Positions 26,190 through 35,365 of a DNA stretch of 64,000 bases are shown here, piece by piece. A program made the translations under genes and the position numbers. How positions within the stretch are numbered: position 1 is the first letter of the stretch; every line of letters begins with the position of its first letter. Source of the stretch: Paeniglutamicibacter sulfureus (GTDB taxonomy: Bacteria; Actinomycetota; Actinomycetes; Actinomycetales; Micrococcaceae); NCBI RefSeq assembly GCF_039535115.1, contig NZ_BAAAWO010000001.1, positions 248,001 through 312,000 of the forward strand, written 5' to 3'. Under the pieces are notes generated by a model, which had not been told where the DNA came from, searched no databases, and saw only the letters and a program-made list of their open reading frames with translations.

Positions 26190-26755
26190 GCCGTCGCCGG
26201 CAGGAGTGCCTCCAGCCCGCGTTCGAGGGCCGCACGTGCCGCAGCGGTGTCCAGCTGGTTCGATAGCCAGCGGCCGGAAATGCCTTCAACCAGGGCGGTG
26301 AGCAATAGTGCCGTATCCCGGCACTGCCCGGTCCCCGCCCCGGTGTGCAGCTTCACCAGCTCCGCGACGTGGGACTGCCACGCGGCAGTGGACGTGGACA
26401 GATGCCCGGCCAGCGGCGGCTCAAAGACCGCGATTGCCCTGATCTCGTTCCACACGATCGACTTGGCGCGCACCGATTCGTCGTCCTGGATCTCGGCCAG
26501 CAGCAAGTCCCGCAGCAAGCCGCGGGGCCTGCCCCCGCCGTCCGCTTGTTCCCCGCGTTGGGCCAGCGAGTCTGCGTTTACGTACTCCAGGGTTGCCGCC
26601 AGCAGTCCATCCCTGTCGGTGAAATGGTAGTAAACCAGCCCCGTGGACACGCCGGCCTGTTTGCAGACGTCTTGCACGCGCATGCCGCGGACCCCGTCAC
26701 GGGCGATGCAGATGCTGCACGCCTCGAGTATCCGCTGCCTGGTGTCATTGGCCAT
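26186..26755 (-). CDS. TetR family transcriptional regulator
   Basis: 189 residues. The N-terminal TetR helix-turn-helix is clear: ILEACSICIARDGVRGMRVQDV, then CKQAGVSTGLVYYHFTDRDGLL. The C-terminal ligand domain (TetR_C type) contains the RAKSIVWNEIRAIAVFEPPLA segment. It is divergent from the amidase gene at 26916, and a palindrome sits in the 160-bp spacer over both promoters, so it probably represses itself and the amidase. The ligand is perhaps the amidase substrate. Confidence 0.9.
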   Translation of the reverse strand: MANDTRQRILEACSICIARDGVRGMRVQDVCKQAGVSTGLVYYHFTDRDGLLAATLEYVNADSLAQRGEQADGGGRPRGLLRDLLLAEIQDDESVRAKSIVWNEIRAIAVFEPPLAGHLSTSTAAWQSHVAELVKLHTGAGTGQCRDTALLLTALVEGISGRWLSNQLDTAAARAALERGLEALLPATA

Positions 26756-26803
26756 GGCCGGTGCCGCATCTTTCCCTTGGTGGCCCGGGGTCTTCCCGAA
26801 CCG

Positions 26804-26840
26804 TTGACCACACGCTATCTTTAACTGAATATCCAGTCAA
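26804..26840. promoter_or_regulatory. Divergent overlapping promoters with TetR-type operator
   Basis: The operator candidate TTAACTGAATATCCAGTCAA (26821-26840) is an imperfect palindrome centred between 26830 and 26831 (half-sites ACTGaAT / ATcCAGT). Leftward for tetR: -35 TTGACT (26835-26840) and -10 TAGCGT (26812-26817), spacer 17. Rightward for the amidase: -35 TTGACC (26804-26809) and -10 GAATAT (26827-26832), spacer 17. Repressor binding would block both. Confidence 0.65.
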
Positions 26841-26915
26841 TTTTTTGCATGCTCCTCCCCGTCGGACATCTCGATCGCGCAGGGCCGGAGCACCCCTTGT
26901 GAAGGGAACCCGATC

Positions 26916-28919
26916 ATGGCCCTGCCGTTCAGCATCCACGAAGCCTCCATCGAGGGCGTCCTGCGTGCGCTCGATGACGGCACCGTCACCGCCGTCGAAC
27001 TGATCGCCGCCCACCTTGCCCGGGTGGGACGCTTCGACAGGTCCACGGTGTGCCTCAACGCCATGGCCGTGCTGAACCCCAACGCCTTCTCCGAGGCCGC
27101 GGAATCCGACCGCCGCCGCAGTGCCGGCCGGGGCGGTTCCCTTGAGGGGGTGCCATTTACCGTCAAGGACAGCTACATGGTCGCCGGGCTCACCGTGGCT
27201 GCCGGTTCGCCGGCATTCAAGGACCTGGTGGCCAAGCACGACGCTTTCACTGTCGCACGCATCCGCGAGGCCGGGGGAGTGCTGGTGGGCAAGACGAACA
27301 TGCCGCCCATGGCCGACGGCGGCATGCAGCGCGGTGTCTACGGGCGCGCCGAAAGTCCCTACAACGCCGACTACCTGGCGGCTGCCTACGCCTCGGGGTC
27401 CTCCAACGGATCGGGAGTCGCCACCGCGGCCAGCATGGGGGTCTTCGGCATGGGAGAGGAAACCGTCTCCTCGGGCCGCAGCCCGGCCTCCAACAACGGC
27501 CTGTGCGCCTACACCCCCTCGCGAGGTGTCATCTCCATCCGCGGCAACTGGCCGCTCTTTCCCACCCGCGACGTCGTGGTCCCGCATACCAGGAGCATGG
27601 ATGACATGTTCCGGCTGCTGGACGTGATCGTCGCCGACGATCCGGAAACCACGGGAGACTTCTGGCGCCACCAAAAAGCGGTGCCTCTGCCCGCTGCCTC
27701 GGCCATCCGGCCCGGGAGCTACGCGGAGCTGGCAGATCCGCAGGCCCTGTCCGGCAAGCGCTTCGGCGTGCCCCGCATGTATTTGGGCCAGGACCCGAGA
27801 TTCCCGGTCAACCCGCGCCCCAGCGTCCTGGAACTCTGGGACGCCGCGCGCTCCCGCCTGGAGGACCTGGGTGCCAGCGTCGTCGATGTCGACTTCCCGC
27901 TGATCGAAAAGTACGAGGGGAAGACCCCGGGTGGCGAACAACTCGGTGCGCTGGGCATCCTGCCCGAGGGGTGGATGGAGATGGAATTCAATGAGCTCCT
28001 CGCCCATGGATGGGACACGTTCCTGCGGGAAAACAACGACCCCGCGCTGAACAGGCTGGCCGATGTCGAGCATCTGCAGATCTTTCCGGCCCCTGTCGGA
28101 TCGCTCCCAGACCGCTATGAAGAGGTCGAGGACTATGAAAACCGCTACCGCGACGTGGTGAAGATGGCCGCCGACGGGCTGCCGGACCCAGCCACGCTGC
28201 CCGGATTCCCGGACGGGCTCAAGGCACTGGAAAAGCTGCGCAAGGAGCTCTTCGAAAATTGGCTCGCCGAGCATCGGCTCGACGGTGTCGTCTTCCCTGC
28301 CAACGCCGATGTCGGGGCAGCGGATGCGGACACCAACCCGGAATCGGCGGACAGGGCCTGGGAGAACGGTGTCTTCTTTTCCAATGGGAACTACGCCCTG
28401 CGTCATCTCGGCATCCCCTCGGTCACCGTGGCCATGGGGCTGATGCAAGACACCGGCATGCCGGTGGGACTGACCTTTGCCGGCCCCGCCTATTCCGACA
28501 ACGCGATCATGGGCTGGGGGTGGGCGTTCGAGGACGCCGGCACCTTGCGCCCGGTTCCGTCGCTGGCGCCCGAGCTTGAAGGGGACCGCCACCGGGCAGC
28601 TTTCCGGGGACGGCCAGGCGCGCAATCGCCGGAAATTTCCATCGAGGGTCGCCTCGATTCCGGAAACCGCATAGGGGGCACCCTGCGGCTGCTGCTGGAG
28701 GGTGAAATCCGTGCGGCGGCGGACGCGGAGATTCGGCTGACGGTCAACGGCGAGCCGACCACGGTGATGCGCACGGGCAGCACCTGGAATGCCACGGCAA
28801 TCCTCCCGGCGGCAGGGAAGCCGGCGGCCACTGGATCAAACCCGGCGGGCAGGATCCTTGCCGTTGTGCACGTGGTGGAAGGCCGGGGAGTGGCGGCGGG
28901 AGACTTCGTGGAGGTCTAG
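26916..28919 (+). CDS. Amidase signature family protein with C-terminal extension
   Basis: 667 residues; the amidase domain spans about 1-545. The catalytic Lys is in VPFTVKDSYM, the cis-Ser in ASGSSNGSG and the nucleophile Ser in ETVSSGRSPAS, which departs from the usual TGGSIR form. Such enzymes hydrolyse amides. The last ~120 residues form a separate part rich in beta-strand-like sequence (DSGNRIGGTLRLLLEGEI...IRLTVNGEP) not found in standard amidases. ATG 26916 follows GAAGGGA. It is divergent from a TetR gene and preceded by a promoter overlapping its operator. Substrate unknown. Confidence 0.85.
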   Translation: MALPFSIHEASIEGVLRALDDGTVTAVELIAAHLARVGRFDRSTVCLNAMAVLNPNAFSEAAESDRRRSAGRGGSLEGVPFTVKDSYMVAGLTVAAGSPAFKDLVAKHDAFTVARIREAGGVLVGKTNMPPMADGGMQRGVYGRAESPYNADYLAAAYASGSSNGSGVATAASMGVFGMGEETVSSGRSPASNNGLCAYTPSRGVISIRGNWPLFPTRDVVVPHTRSMDDMFRLLDVIVADDPETTGDFWRHQKAVPLPAASAIRPGSYAELADPQALSGKRFGVPRMYLGQDPRFPVNPRPSVLELWDAARSRLEDLGASVVDVDFPLIEKYEGKTPGGEQLGALGILPEGWMEMEFNELLAHGWDTFLRENNDPALNRLADVEHLQIFPAPVGSLPDRYEEVEDYENRYRDVVKMAADGLPDPATLPGFPDGLKALEKLRKELFENWLAEHRLDGVVFPANADVGAADADTNPESADRAWENGVFFSNGNYALRHLGIPSVTVAMGLMQDTGMPVGLTFAGPAYSDNAIMGWGWAFEDAGTLRPVPSLAPELEGDRHRAAFRGRPGAQSPEISIEGRLDSGNRIGGTLRLLLEGEIRAAADAEIRLTVNGEPTTVMRTGSTWNATAILPAAGKPAATGSNPAGRILAVVHVVEGRGVAAGDFVEV

Positions 28920-28941
28920 TCCCGACTGCCCAAAGTGGTGG

Positions 28942-29574
28942 CTAGAGCGAGACCGAGAGCAGGGCGATGGCCTCTGCTGCACCCTCGAACGTCACCAGTG
29001 CTTCCTCGCGGCGTCCCGAGGCGTGCAGCAGGAGTTCGCCCGGGCGACCGGTGATGGCCACCGAGGTGCTGGCCTTGCGGGCCACGTGGCGTTGCCCGTC
29101 GGGGCGGACCAGGATGATACCGACATCCACGCCGCGGTAGTAGTGCGCGGCCCGGCGCACCAAGTCCTCCCACAGGAGATCCTCGTACTTGGCGTCAAGC
29201 GCACGGGGGACCCAGCGGTCGGATGCGCGGCGCACATCCTCGGTATGGATGAAGAACTCGGAGAGGTTCGCCGAATGGTCCACCCGCGGGTTGGACAGGG
29301 GCGAAAACCTGGGGGCGCCGCGCAAGAATTCGTTGACGAGGCTGGCGTAGGCGTCGCGGTCCCCGGCCACGTCCGCACGCCGGTCCAGCTCGGCCTCCAT
29401 GCGGTGCGCCAGTGGTTTGATGACCAGTCCCGCAGCAAGCAGGGACTGCTCCCGAATGATCAGGTGCGCGGCGAGGTGGCGGGTCTGCCATCCGGCGCAC
29501 AATGTGGGAGCCGTCGGCCCTGCTGCCAGCAGGACTTCGGCCAATACTTCACGCGAGGCTGGGACGAAATGCAT
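28942..29574 (-). CDS. TIGR03085 family metal-binding protein
   Basis: 210 residues beginning MHFVPASREVLAEVLLAAGP. The conserved start, then TLCAGWQTRHLAAHLIIRE with a His-rich helix, and FFIHTEDVRRAS identify the TIGR03085 group of DinB/maleylpyruvate isomerase-N fold proteins. Metal binding would use the His residues in HLAAH and in FIHTEDV. Function unknown; mycothiol-dependent relatives exist. The frame is open upstream for another 170 residues, but that part does not look conserved. It ends 22 bp from the convergent amidase. I recall it near hisI in relatives. Confidence 0.8.
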   Translation of the reverse strand: MHFVPASREVLAEVLLAAGPTAPTLCAGWQTRHLAAHLIIREQSLLAAGLVIKPLAHRMEAELDRRADVAGDRDAYASLVNEFLRGAPRFSPLSNPRVDHSANLSEFFIHTEDVRRASDRWVPRALDAKYEDLLWEDLVRRAAHYYRGVDVGIILVRPDGQRHVARKASTSVAITGRPGELLLHASGRREEALVTFEGAAEAIALLSVSL

Positions 29575-29811
29575 CACTTCGAAACTAACACGTTCGGGGG
29601 CGCATGGAGCTTCTATTTCGCTCCGCGCCCAAGCCGCGTCAGAACGGTCCGCCGCGAATGGACCATTAAGCACGGCATTGGTGTCGAGTGCCACGCTCCC
29701 GGCGTCGGGACGCAGGAGGAGTGCCTGCCCATTGTCCTCCATGGCGCGGGGACCGAGCCCGGGCACGAAGCGCGGGTGGACACAAGTGGACGAGACGGCA
29801 GGTGCAGGCCC

Positions 29812-29951
29812 GACCCGAGTCCCACGCCAGGCTTGCGCTGGATTCCCGCGACGTGGTTCTTGACCGTGCCCGGTGACAGGAAGAGCGTCTCGGTGATCTC
29901 CGCTGTGGTCCTCGCCTGGGCGACGAGGCGGGCGGTTTCGTCCTCTACCTG
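29812..29951 (-). pseudogene. Remnant of a LuxR-type HTH domain
   Basis: In the 639-bp gap between the TIGR03085 gene and hisI, the minus strand reads ETARLVAQARTTAEITETLF then LSPGTVKNHVAGIQRKPG, an almost complete LuxR/GerE helix-turn-helix as found at the end of response regulators. No receiver domain, start or proper end is present, and flanking codons lack any recognisable protein. It is a decayed fragment. I see nothing else in 29575-29811 or 29952-30200. Confidence 0.6.
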
Positions 29952-30213
29952 GCCACCGCAGGCGCGCTCGGAGCCTTGCCCACCCTCGGGCTGGCGCAGC
30001 ACCGGGGGAGGTCTTTCCCCGCTGGATGATCGGCATGCGGGGCCGGCGGTTCCGACCACCTGCGTAGGCCCAACGGCTGGGCTCCCGGATGCCCGGTGAG
30101 GCCAACAGGCGTGAATCGCGCCGTAGGCCGTGGAGGTGAAGGCCGACGGGTGGCCGGGGGCGCAAACGTGTTTCGGGACGGGTTTCACCGCCCGTGGCAC
30201 TAGACTGGTACTG

Positions 30214-30615
30214 ATGTCGCAGAACCCAGCCTTCGCCGCCCCCGCCTCCGTTGACGGGAAACTGTCCGCCCAGATTTCCGCCGCCCTGAAGAAGGACGAG
30301 GCCGGGCTTGTCGCGGCCATTGTCCAGCAACATGGCAGCGGCGAGGTGCTGATGCTCGGATGGATGGACGAGGAGGCGCTGCGTCGCACCCTGACCACCG
30401 GGAGGGTGACCTTCTGGTCCCGGTCCCGCAACGAATACTGGCGCAAGGGCGACACCTCCGGCCACTCCCAGCTGGTCCGCTCAGTGGCCCTTGACTGCGA
30501 CGGCGACGCCTTGCTGGTCATCGTCGACCAGATCGGCGCGGCCTGCCACACCGGGACGCGCACCTGCTTCGACGGACGCGAACTGCCCGCCGTCGTGGGC
30601 CGACGCGTTTCCTGA
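30214..30615 (+). CDS. hisI: Phosphoribosyl-AMP cyclohydrolase
   Basis: 133 residues. Third step of histidine synthesis, opening the adenine ring of PR-AMP. Metal motifs: [13 protein letters not shown] with the acidic triad, and CHTGTRTCF with two Cys. The central [16 protein letters not shown] and [18 protein letters not shown] are family hallmarks. ATG 30214 follows TAGACT by 7 nt without ribosome-binding site, so the his-trp transcript probably begins at or near the ATG. trpE starts 46 bp after the stop. Confidence 0.95.
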   Translation: MSQNPAFAAPASVDGKLSAQISAALKKDEAGLVAAIVQQHGSGEVLMLGWMDEEALRRTLTTGRVTFWSRSRNEYWRKGDTSGHSQLVRSVALDCDGDALLVIVDQIGAACHTGTRTCFDGRELPAVVGRRVS

Positions 30616-30661
30616 CCTTTCCACCCGCTCCATCCGCACACGCAAGGACCATTCTTCGCTT

Positions 30662-32221
30662 ATGCAAGCTCTCGGCGCCCTGACACCCACCCGCGAGGAA
30701 TTCCGCGCCCTCGCCGCGGATCGCCGCGTCATTCCCGTGACCATGAGGGTGCTGGCCGACGCACTGACACCCATTTCCGTCTACCGCCGGCTGGCCGGCG
30801 GACGCCCCGGCACCTTCCTGATGGAATCGGCCGCGGCCGGGGGAGTGTGGTCCCGCTATTCCTTCATCGGCGTGAATTCGCCCGCGACCCTGACCACCCT
30901 TGACGGCCTGGCCCACTGGCAGGGCACCCCGCCGGCGGGCATGCCCAGCGAAGGCAACCCGGTCGAGGTCCTGCGCGACACCGTCCGCGCCCTGCGCACC
31001 GAACCCCTGGACGGCCTGCCGCCGCTGACCAGCGGCATGGTCGGCTTCATCGGGTGGGAGGCGGTGCGCCACTGGGAGAAGCTGCCCAACCCGCCGGCGG
31101 ACGACCTGCACCTGCCCGAACTTGCCATGAACCTTGTCGGCGACATGGCAGTGCACGACAACACCGACGGCACGCTGACGCTCATCGCCAACGCCATCAA
31201 CTTCAACGGCACCGCCGACGGCGTCGACGGCGCCTACGACCACGCGGTACAGCGCCTCTCCGGGATGCTTGACGCGCTTGGCGAGGCTGCGGAAAACCCC
31301 GTCTCGGTCCTTTCCGGAACCGATGTGCCGGCCGATACGCTGATGAACGCCGTCACCCACTCCTGGGACGAGGACTCCTACCGCCGCGCGGTGTTGCGCG
31401 GCAAGGAGGCCATCGTCGAGGGCGAGGTCTTCCAGGTCGTGATCTCGCGCCGCTTCGAGCTGGAGACCCACGCCGATCCGCTGGATGTCTACCGGATCCT
31501 GCGTGGCACCAACCCCAGCCCGTACATGTACCTCTTCACGCTGCAGGACGCCCACGGCAAGGCGTATTCCATCGTTGGCTCCTCGCCCGAGGCCCTGGTC
31601 ACGGTCAACGACGACCACGTGGTCACCCACCCGATCGCCGGCTCGCGCCCGCGCGGGGCCAACTACGAGGACGACCAGCAGCACGAGAAGAACCTGTTGG
31701 CCGACGAAAAGGAACGCGCCGAGCACCTGATGCTGGTGGACCTCTCGCGCAACGACCTTTCCAAGGTCTGCGTGCCCGGTTCGGTCGAGGTCACCCAGTT
31801 CATGGAGGTCGAGCGCTTCAGCCACATCATGCACCTGGTCTCCAACGTGGTCGGCAAGCTGAATCCGGGCACCGACGGCTACGACGTGCTCGCCGCGACC
31901 TTCCCCGCGGGGACCCTCTCGGGGGCGCCCAAGCCGCGGGCGCTGTCGCTGCTCGATGAACTCGAGCCCTACCGCCGCGGCATCTACGGCGGCGTGGTCG
32001 GCTACCTGGACTTCACCGGGGACATGGACATGGCCATCGCCATCCGCTCCGCGCTGATCAAGGGCAACCGGGCGTACGTGCAGGCCGGCGGCGGCATCGT
32101 CGCGGACTCCGACCTCGACGCCGAAGCCTTGGAAACCATCAACAAGTCGGCAGCCCCCCTGCGGGCCGTCTGGGCCGCAGGGACCATGGCGCCGGCACAA
32201 GTGGACGGCACCCAGGCATGA
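30662..32221 (+). CDS. trpE: Anthranilate synthase component I
   Basis: 519 residues. Makes anthranilate from chorismate with ammonia from component II (TrpG), which is not in the window. The N-terminal feedback region has FLMESAAAGGVWSRYSFIG, equivalent to the LLES motif that binds tryptophan. Catalytic chorismate-binding segments: SEDALVTV region (SSPEALVTV), PIAGSRPRG, LVDLSRNDL, and FPAGTLSGAPK, YGGVVGYLDFTG near the C-terminus. The stop overlaps the next gene (ATGA). Confidence 0.96.
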   Translation: MQALGALTPTREEFRALAADRRVIPVTMRVLADALTPISVYRRLAGGRPGTFLMESAAAGGVWSRYSFIGVNSPATLTTLDGLAHWQGTPPAGMPSEGNPVEVLRDTVRALRTEPLDGLPPLTSGMVGFIGWEAVRHWEKLPNPPADDLHLPELAMNLVGDMAVHDNTDGTLTLIANAINFNGTADGVDGAYDHAVQRLSGMLDALGEAAENPVSVLSGTDVPADTLMNAVTHSWDEDSYRRAVLRGKEAIVEGEVFQVVISRRFELETHADPLDVYRILRGTNPSPYMYLFTLQDAHGKAYSIVGSSPEALVTVNDDHVVTHPIAGSRPRGANYEDDQQHEKNLLADEKERAEHLMLVDLSRNDLSKVCVPGSVEVTQFMEVERFSHIMHLVSNVVGKLNPGTDGYDVLAATFPAGTLSGAPKPRALSLLDELEPYRRGIYGGVVGYLDFTGDMDMAIAIRSALIKGNRAYVQAGGGIVADSDLDAEALETINKSAAPLRAVWAAGTMAPAQVDGTQA

Positions 32222-32823
32222 GCGAGGAAACCAAACCGCGCAGGGGATCCAAGCGCAACGTCATGCTCCTGGGCCTTTTCGGCGCGGTCCTCGCGCTGGC
32301 CACCAGCACCCGGACCTGGATCAACGTCCAGCCGGAGGTGGGCTCGGTAAGGATTCCGCTCATCGAAGTGGCGGGTTCCGACGCCGCGGCCGCAGTGGCG
32401 GCACTGGCGGTGGTGGCCCTGGCCGGCTCGCTGGCGGCAATGATCGCCGGCAAGGTGGCCCGCTGGATCATCGCAGCGATCCTGTTGCTGGTCGGCGGAG
32501 GAATCATCGCCTCGGCAGTCTCGGTGCTTGCCGACCCGGTGCTCGCTGCAACGACCAAGGTCGGGGAAGCCACCGGACTGAACGCCTCCGGCGGCGCCTA
32601 CGACGTGACCTTCTGGCCCTGGGCCGCTGCGCTGGCCGGCGCGGTTCTCGTGGCCGACGCGGTGCTGCTGGCTGTGGCCGGACGACACTGGGCCGGATCC
32701 CGCAAATATTCCCGCGACGCCGCAGCAACGGCCGCGGGGCGTCCGGGCGCAGCGTCAAATGGCCCAATCGACGAGATCTCCGGCTGGGACTCGCTGTCCC
32801 GCGGGGACGATCCCACCGGTTAA
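32218..32823 (+). CDS. Trp biosynthesis-associated membrane protein (TIGR02234)
   Basis: 201 residues with about four hydrophobic segments (NVMLLGLFGAVLALATS, AVAALAVVALAGSLAAMIAG, WIIAAILLLVGGGIIASAV, WAAALAGAVLVADAVLLAV) and a polar C-terminal tail. Position between trpE and trpC, plus the S-T-R-T-W after the first segment, matches TIGR02234, a conserved actinobacterial trp-cluster membrane protein of unknown role. Its ATG overlaps the trpE stop, so it is co-translated. Confidence 0.88.
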   Translation: MSEETKPRRGSKRNVMLLGLFGAVLALATSTRTWINVQPEVGSVRIPLIEVAGSDAAAAVAALAVVALAGSLAAMIAGKVARWIIAAILLLVGGGIIASAVSVLADPVLAATTKVGEATGLNASGGAYDVTFWPWAAALAGAVLVADAVLLAVAGRHWAGSRKYSRDAAATAAGRPGAASNGPIDEISGWDSLSRGDDPTG

Positions 32824-32936
32824 CGCGCACACGACGCAACATGGCATGCCATCGCTGCAAAGAATGGCAGAATGGAAGCCAAGAGATTTATCGGGAAAAA
32901 TCCCGATTCGCACGAGGTGAGTAGGAGTATCCCACC

Positions 32937-33188
32937 ATGGCTAACGCCAACACCCAGATCGATCCAATGCACGCCGAGGAAATCGGACACGGCAACTCCA
33001 AGGCCGCATGGTCAATGGTCTTCGTCATGTTGGTTGGCTTCGTCGTCGGCTGCATCGCCTTCGCCGGACACAACCCGACCTTCGTCTACGTTGGCTGCGC
33101 CATCGTGGTCGTCGGCCTGATCGTCGGCTGGGCCATGAAGAAGGCCGGCTTCGGCGTCAACGGTTCCAGGTCCGGCGACTCGCACTAG
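32937..33188 (+). CDS. HGxxPAAW-type small membrane protein
   Basis: 83 residues with two membrane segments ([20 protein letters not shown] and [19 protein letters not shown]). The characteristic motif is altered here: [10 protein letters not shown] instead of HGxxPAAW. Such proteins sit in trp clusters of actinobacteria; function unknown. GTAGGAGT precedes ATG 32937. A small perfect hairpin (ATCGGGA/TCCCGAT) lies just upstream in the 113-bp spacer and may influence expression. Confidence 0.8.
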   Translation: MANANTQIDPMHAEEIGHGNSKAAWSMVFVMLVGFVVGCIAFAGHNPTFVYVGCAIVVVGLIVGWAMKKAGFGVNGSRSGDSH

Positions 33189-33190
33189 CC

Positions 33191-34021
33191 GTGAGTGTAC
33201 TGACAGATATCATCGCGGGCGTTCAGATCGATCTGGACGCCCGTCGGTCCATCATCGGCCAGGAGCAAATCGAGGCGGCGGCCGCGGCGGCCGTTCCCGC
33301 GCTCGACGCCTACGCTGCCCTGGGCGGACACCTTGACGCGTCCCAACGCGGAAACACGCTGCACGTGATCTCCGAGGTGAAGCGGAAGTCGCCCTCCAAG
33401 GGCGCCCTTGCAGACATCGGCGAGCCAGCCGAACTGGCCGCCTCCTACGAGGCCGGCGGTGCCTCCGTGATCTCGGTGCTGACCGAGGAGCGCCGCTTCG
33501 GCGGATCTCTGGCCGACTTCGACGCCGTGCGCGCCGCGGTGGAGATCCCGCTGCTGCGCAAGGACTTCACCGTTGATCCCTACCAGATCTTCGAGGCCCG
33601 CGCCCACGGCGCCGACCTGGTGTTGCTGATCGTGGCGGCCCTGGATGACGCGCAATTGCGCGAGTTCCTGGACCTGACCCATGCCCTGGGCATGAACGCC
33701 CTGGTCGAGACGCACACCGAGGAAGAAATCGCCCGTGCCGTGAAGCTCGGGTCAAAGATCATCGGCGTGAACGTGCGCAACCTCAAGACGCTGGACGTGG
33801 ACCGCGAGAACTTCTCCCGGCTTGCCGCCCACATCCCCTCCGGCGTCGTCATCGTGGCCGAATCCGGCGTGCGCGACGTGGCCGACGTCGAGCACTATGC
33901 AAGCCACGGAGCAGACGCGATCCTGGTGGGAGAGGCGCTGGTCAAGGACAACGACCCGCGCGCGGCGATCGAGCGCTTCATTGCCTCCGGGACCGCCGCC
34001 AAGCCAGCACGCGCCAGCTGA
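33191..34021 (+). CDS. trpC: Indole-3-glycerol phosphate synthase
   Basis: 276 residues, TIM-barrel. Converts CdRP to indole-3-glycerol phosphate. Catalytic residues lie in [13 protein letters not shown] (Glu, Lys), [13 protein letters not shown] (Lys) and [13 protein letters not shown], with [12 protein letters not shown] near the end. The start is GTG 33191, 3 nt after the stop of the preceding small gene. trpF activity must come from elsewhere (perhaps PriA), and trpD is absent from this cluster. Confidence 0.95.
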   Translation: MSVLTDIIAGVQIDLDARRSIIGQEQIEAAAAAAVPALDAYAALGGHLDASQRGNTLHVISEVKRKSPSKGALADIGEPAELAASYEAGGASVISVLTEERRFGGSLADFDAVRAAVEIPLLRKDFTVDPYQIFEARAHGADLVLLIVAALDDAQLREFLDLTHALGMNALVETHTEEEIARAVKLGSKIIGVNVRNLKTLDVDRENFSRLAAHIPSGVVIVAESGVRDVADVEHYASHGADAILVGEALVKDNDPRAAIERFIASGTAAKPARAS

Positions 34022-34075
34022 CACAACCCCCACACACCCCTCGAAGAATTCCTGAGCAAGAGAAGGATGCGCCAG

Positions 34076-35365
34076 ATGAACCCGATGACAGGTGACCAGG
34101 ACACGGGCGAAAGCCAGTCCGAGTCCGCCCCCTCCCACTCGTTGCGGCATGCCGCGGGCCCGTACTTCGGTGCCTACGGCGGACGCTGGATGCCCGAGTC
34201 GCTGATTGCCGCCATGGACGAGCTCAACGAGACGTTCGAGGCAGCCAAGGCCGACCCGGAATTCATTGCCCAGGTCAAGGACCTGAACAAGAACTACACG
34301 GGCCGTCCCTCCCTGCTCACCGAGGCCAAGCGCTTCTCCGAAGCCGCGGGCGGAGTGCGAGTCTTCCTCAAGCGCGAGGACCTGAACCACACCGGCAGCC
34401 ACAAGATCAACAACGTCCTCGGCCAGGCGCTGCTGGCCAAGCGCATGGGCAAGACCCGCATCATTGCCGAGACCGGAGCGGGCCAGCACGGCGTTGCCTC
34501 GGCCACCGCAGCTGCCCTCATGGGCCTGGAATGCGTGGTCTACATGGGCGCGGAGGACACCCGCCGGCAGGCGCTGAACGTGGCGCGCATGCGGCTGCTC
34601 GGTGCCACCGTCATCCCGGTGACGGCAGGCTCGCAGACGCTCAAGGACGCCATCAACGAGGCCCTGCGCGACTGGGTCGCCAACGTGCACAACACCCATT
34701 ACTTGCTGGGCACCGTCGCCGGCGGACACCCGTTCCCCGCCATGGTCCGCTACTTCCACGAGGTCATCGGTGAGGAAGCCCGCGAGCAGATCATCGCCCA
34801 GGCCGGACGCCTGCCCGACGCCGTGGCTGCCTGCATCGGCGGCGGCTCGAACGCCATCGGCCTTTTCCACGGTTTCCTGGATGACCCCTCGGTGGAGCTT
34901 TACGGCTTCGAGGCCGGCGGCGACGGCGTCGACACCGGCCGCCACGCAGCGGCCATCACGCTGGGCCTGCCGGGCGTGCTGCACGGTGCCAAGAGCTACC
35001 TGATGCAGGACGACGACGGCCAGACCGTCGATTCCCACTCCATCTCCGCAGGCCTTGACTACCCGAGTGTCGGCCCGGAACACGCCTACCTGGCGGACAT
35101 CGGACGCGTGAACTACGAACCGGTCACCGACACCGAGGCCATGGACGCCTTCTCGCTGCTCTGCCGCACCGAGGGCATCATCCCGGCCATCGAGTCCTCC
35201 CACGCCCTGGCCGGCGTGCTGAGGATCGCGCAGCGCAAGATCGCCGCCGGCGCGGTGCCGGAGGAAACCATCATCATCGCCAACCTTTCGGGCCGCGGCG
35301 ACAAGGACGTGGGAACCGCAGCGGAATGGTTCAACCTCATCGACACCGAAAAGGACGCCAAGTGA
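34076..35365 (+). CDS. trpB: Tryptophan synthase beta subunit
   Basis: 429 residues from ATG 34076. Uses PLP to join indole and serine. The PLP lysine is in HTGSHKINN, the phosphate-binding glycines in GGGSNAIG, and the indole channel region in [12 protein letters not shown]-like sequence ([13 protein letters not shown]). Another ATG at 34067 is in frame, but AGAAGG abuts it directly and is placed about 9 nt before 34076, so the later start is preferred. The stop overlaps the trpA start. Confidence 0.96.
   Translation: MNPMTGDQDTGESQSESAPSHSLRHAAGPYFGAYGGRWMPESLIAAMDELNETFEAAKADPEFIAQVKDLNKNYTGRPSLLTEAKRFSEAAGGVRVFLKREDLNHTGSHKINNVLGQALLAKRMGKTRIIAETGAGQHGVASATAAALMGLECVVYMGAEDTRRQALNVARMRLLGATVIPVTAGSQTLKDAINEALRDWVANVHNTHYLLGTVAGGHPFPAMVRYFHEVIGEEAREQIIAQAGRLPDAVAACIGGGSNAIGLFHGFLDDPSVELYGFEAGGDGVDTGRHAAAITLGLPGVLHGAKSYLMQDDDGQTVDSHSISAGLDYPSVGPEHAYLADIGRVNYEPVTDTEAMDAFSLLCRTEGIIPAIESSHALAGVLRIAQRKIAAGAVPEETIIIANLSGRGDKDVGTAAEWFNLIDTEKDAK

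Noticed and set aside
29574-29745. N-terminal extension of the TIGR03085 gene (in-frame ATG further upstream)
   Set aside because: The family starts at MHFV-type sequence, and the extension shows no conserved feature.
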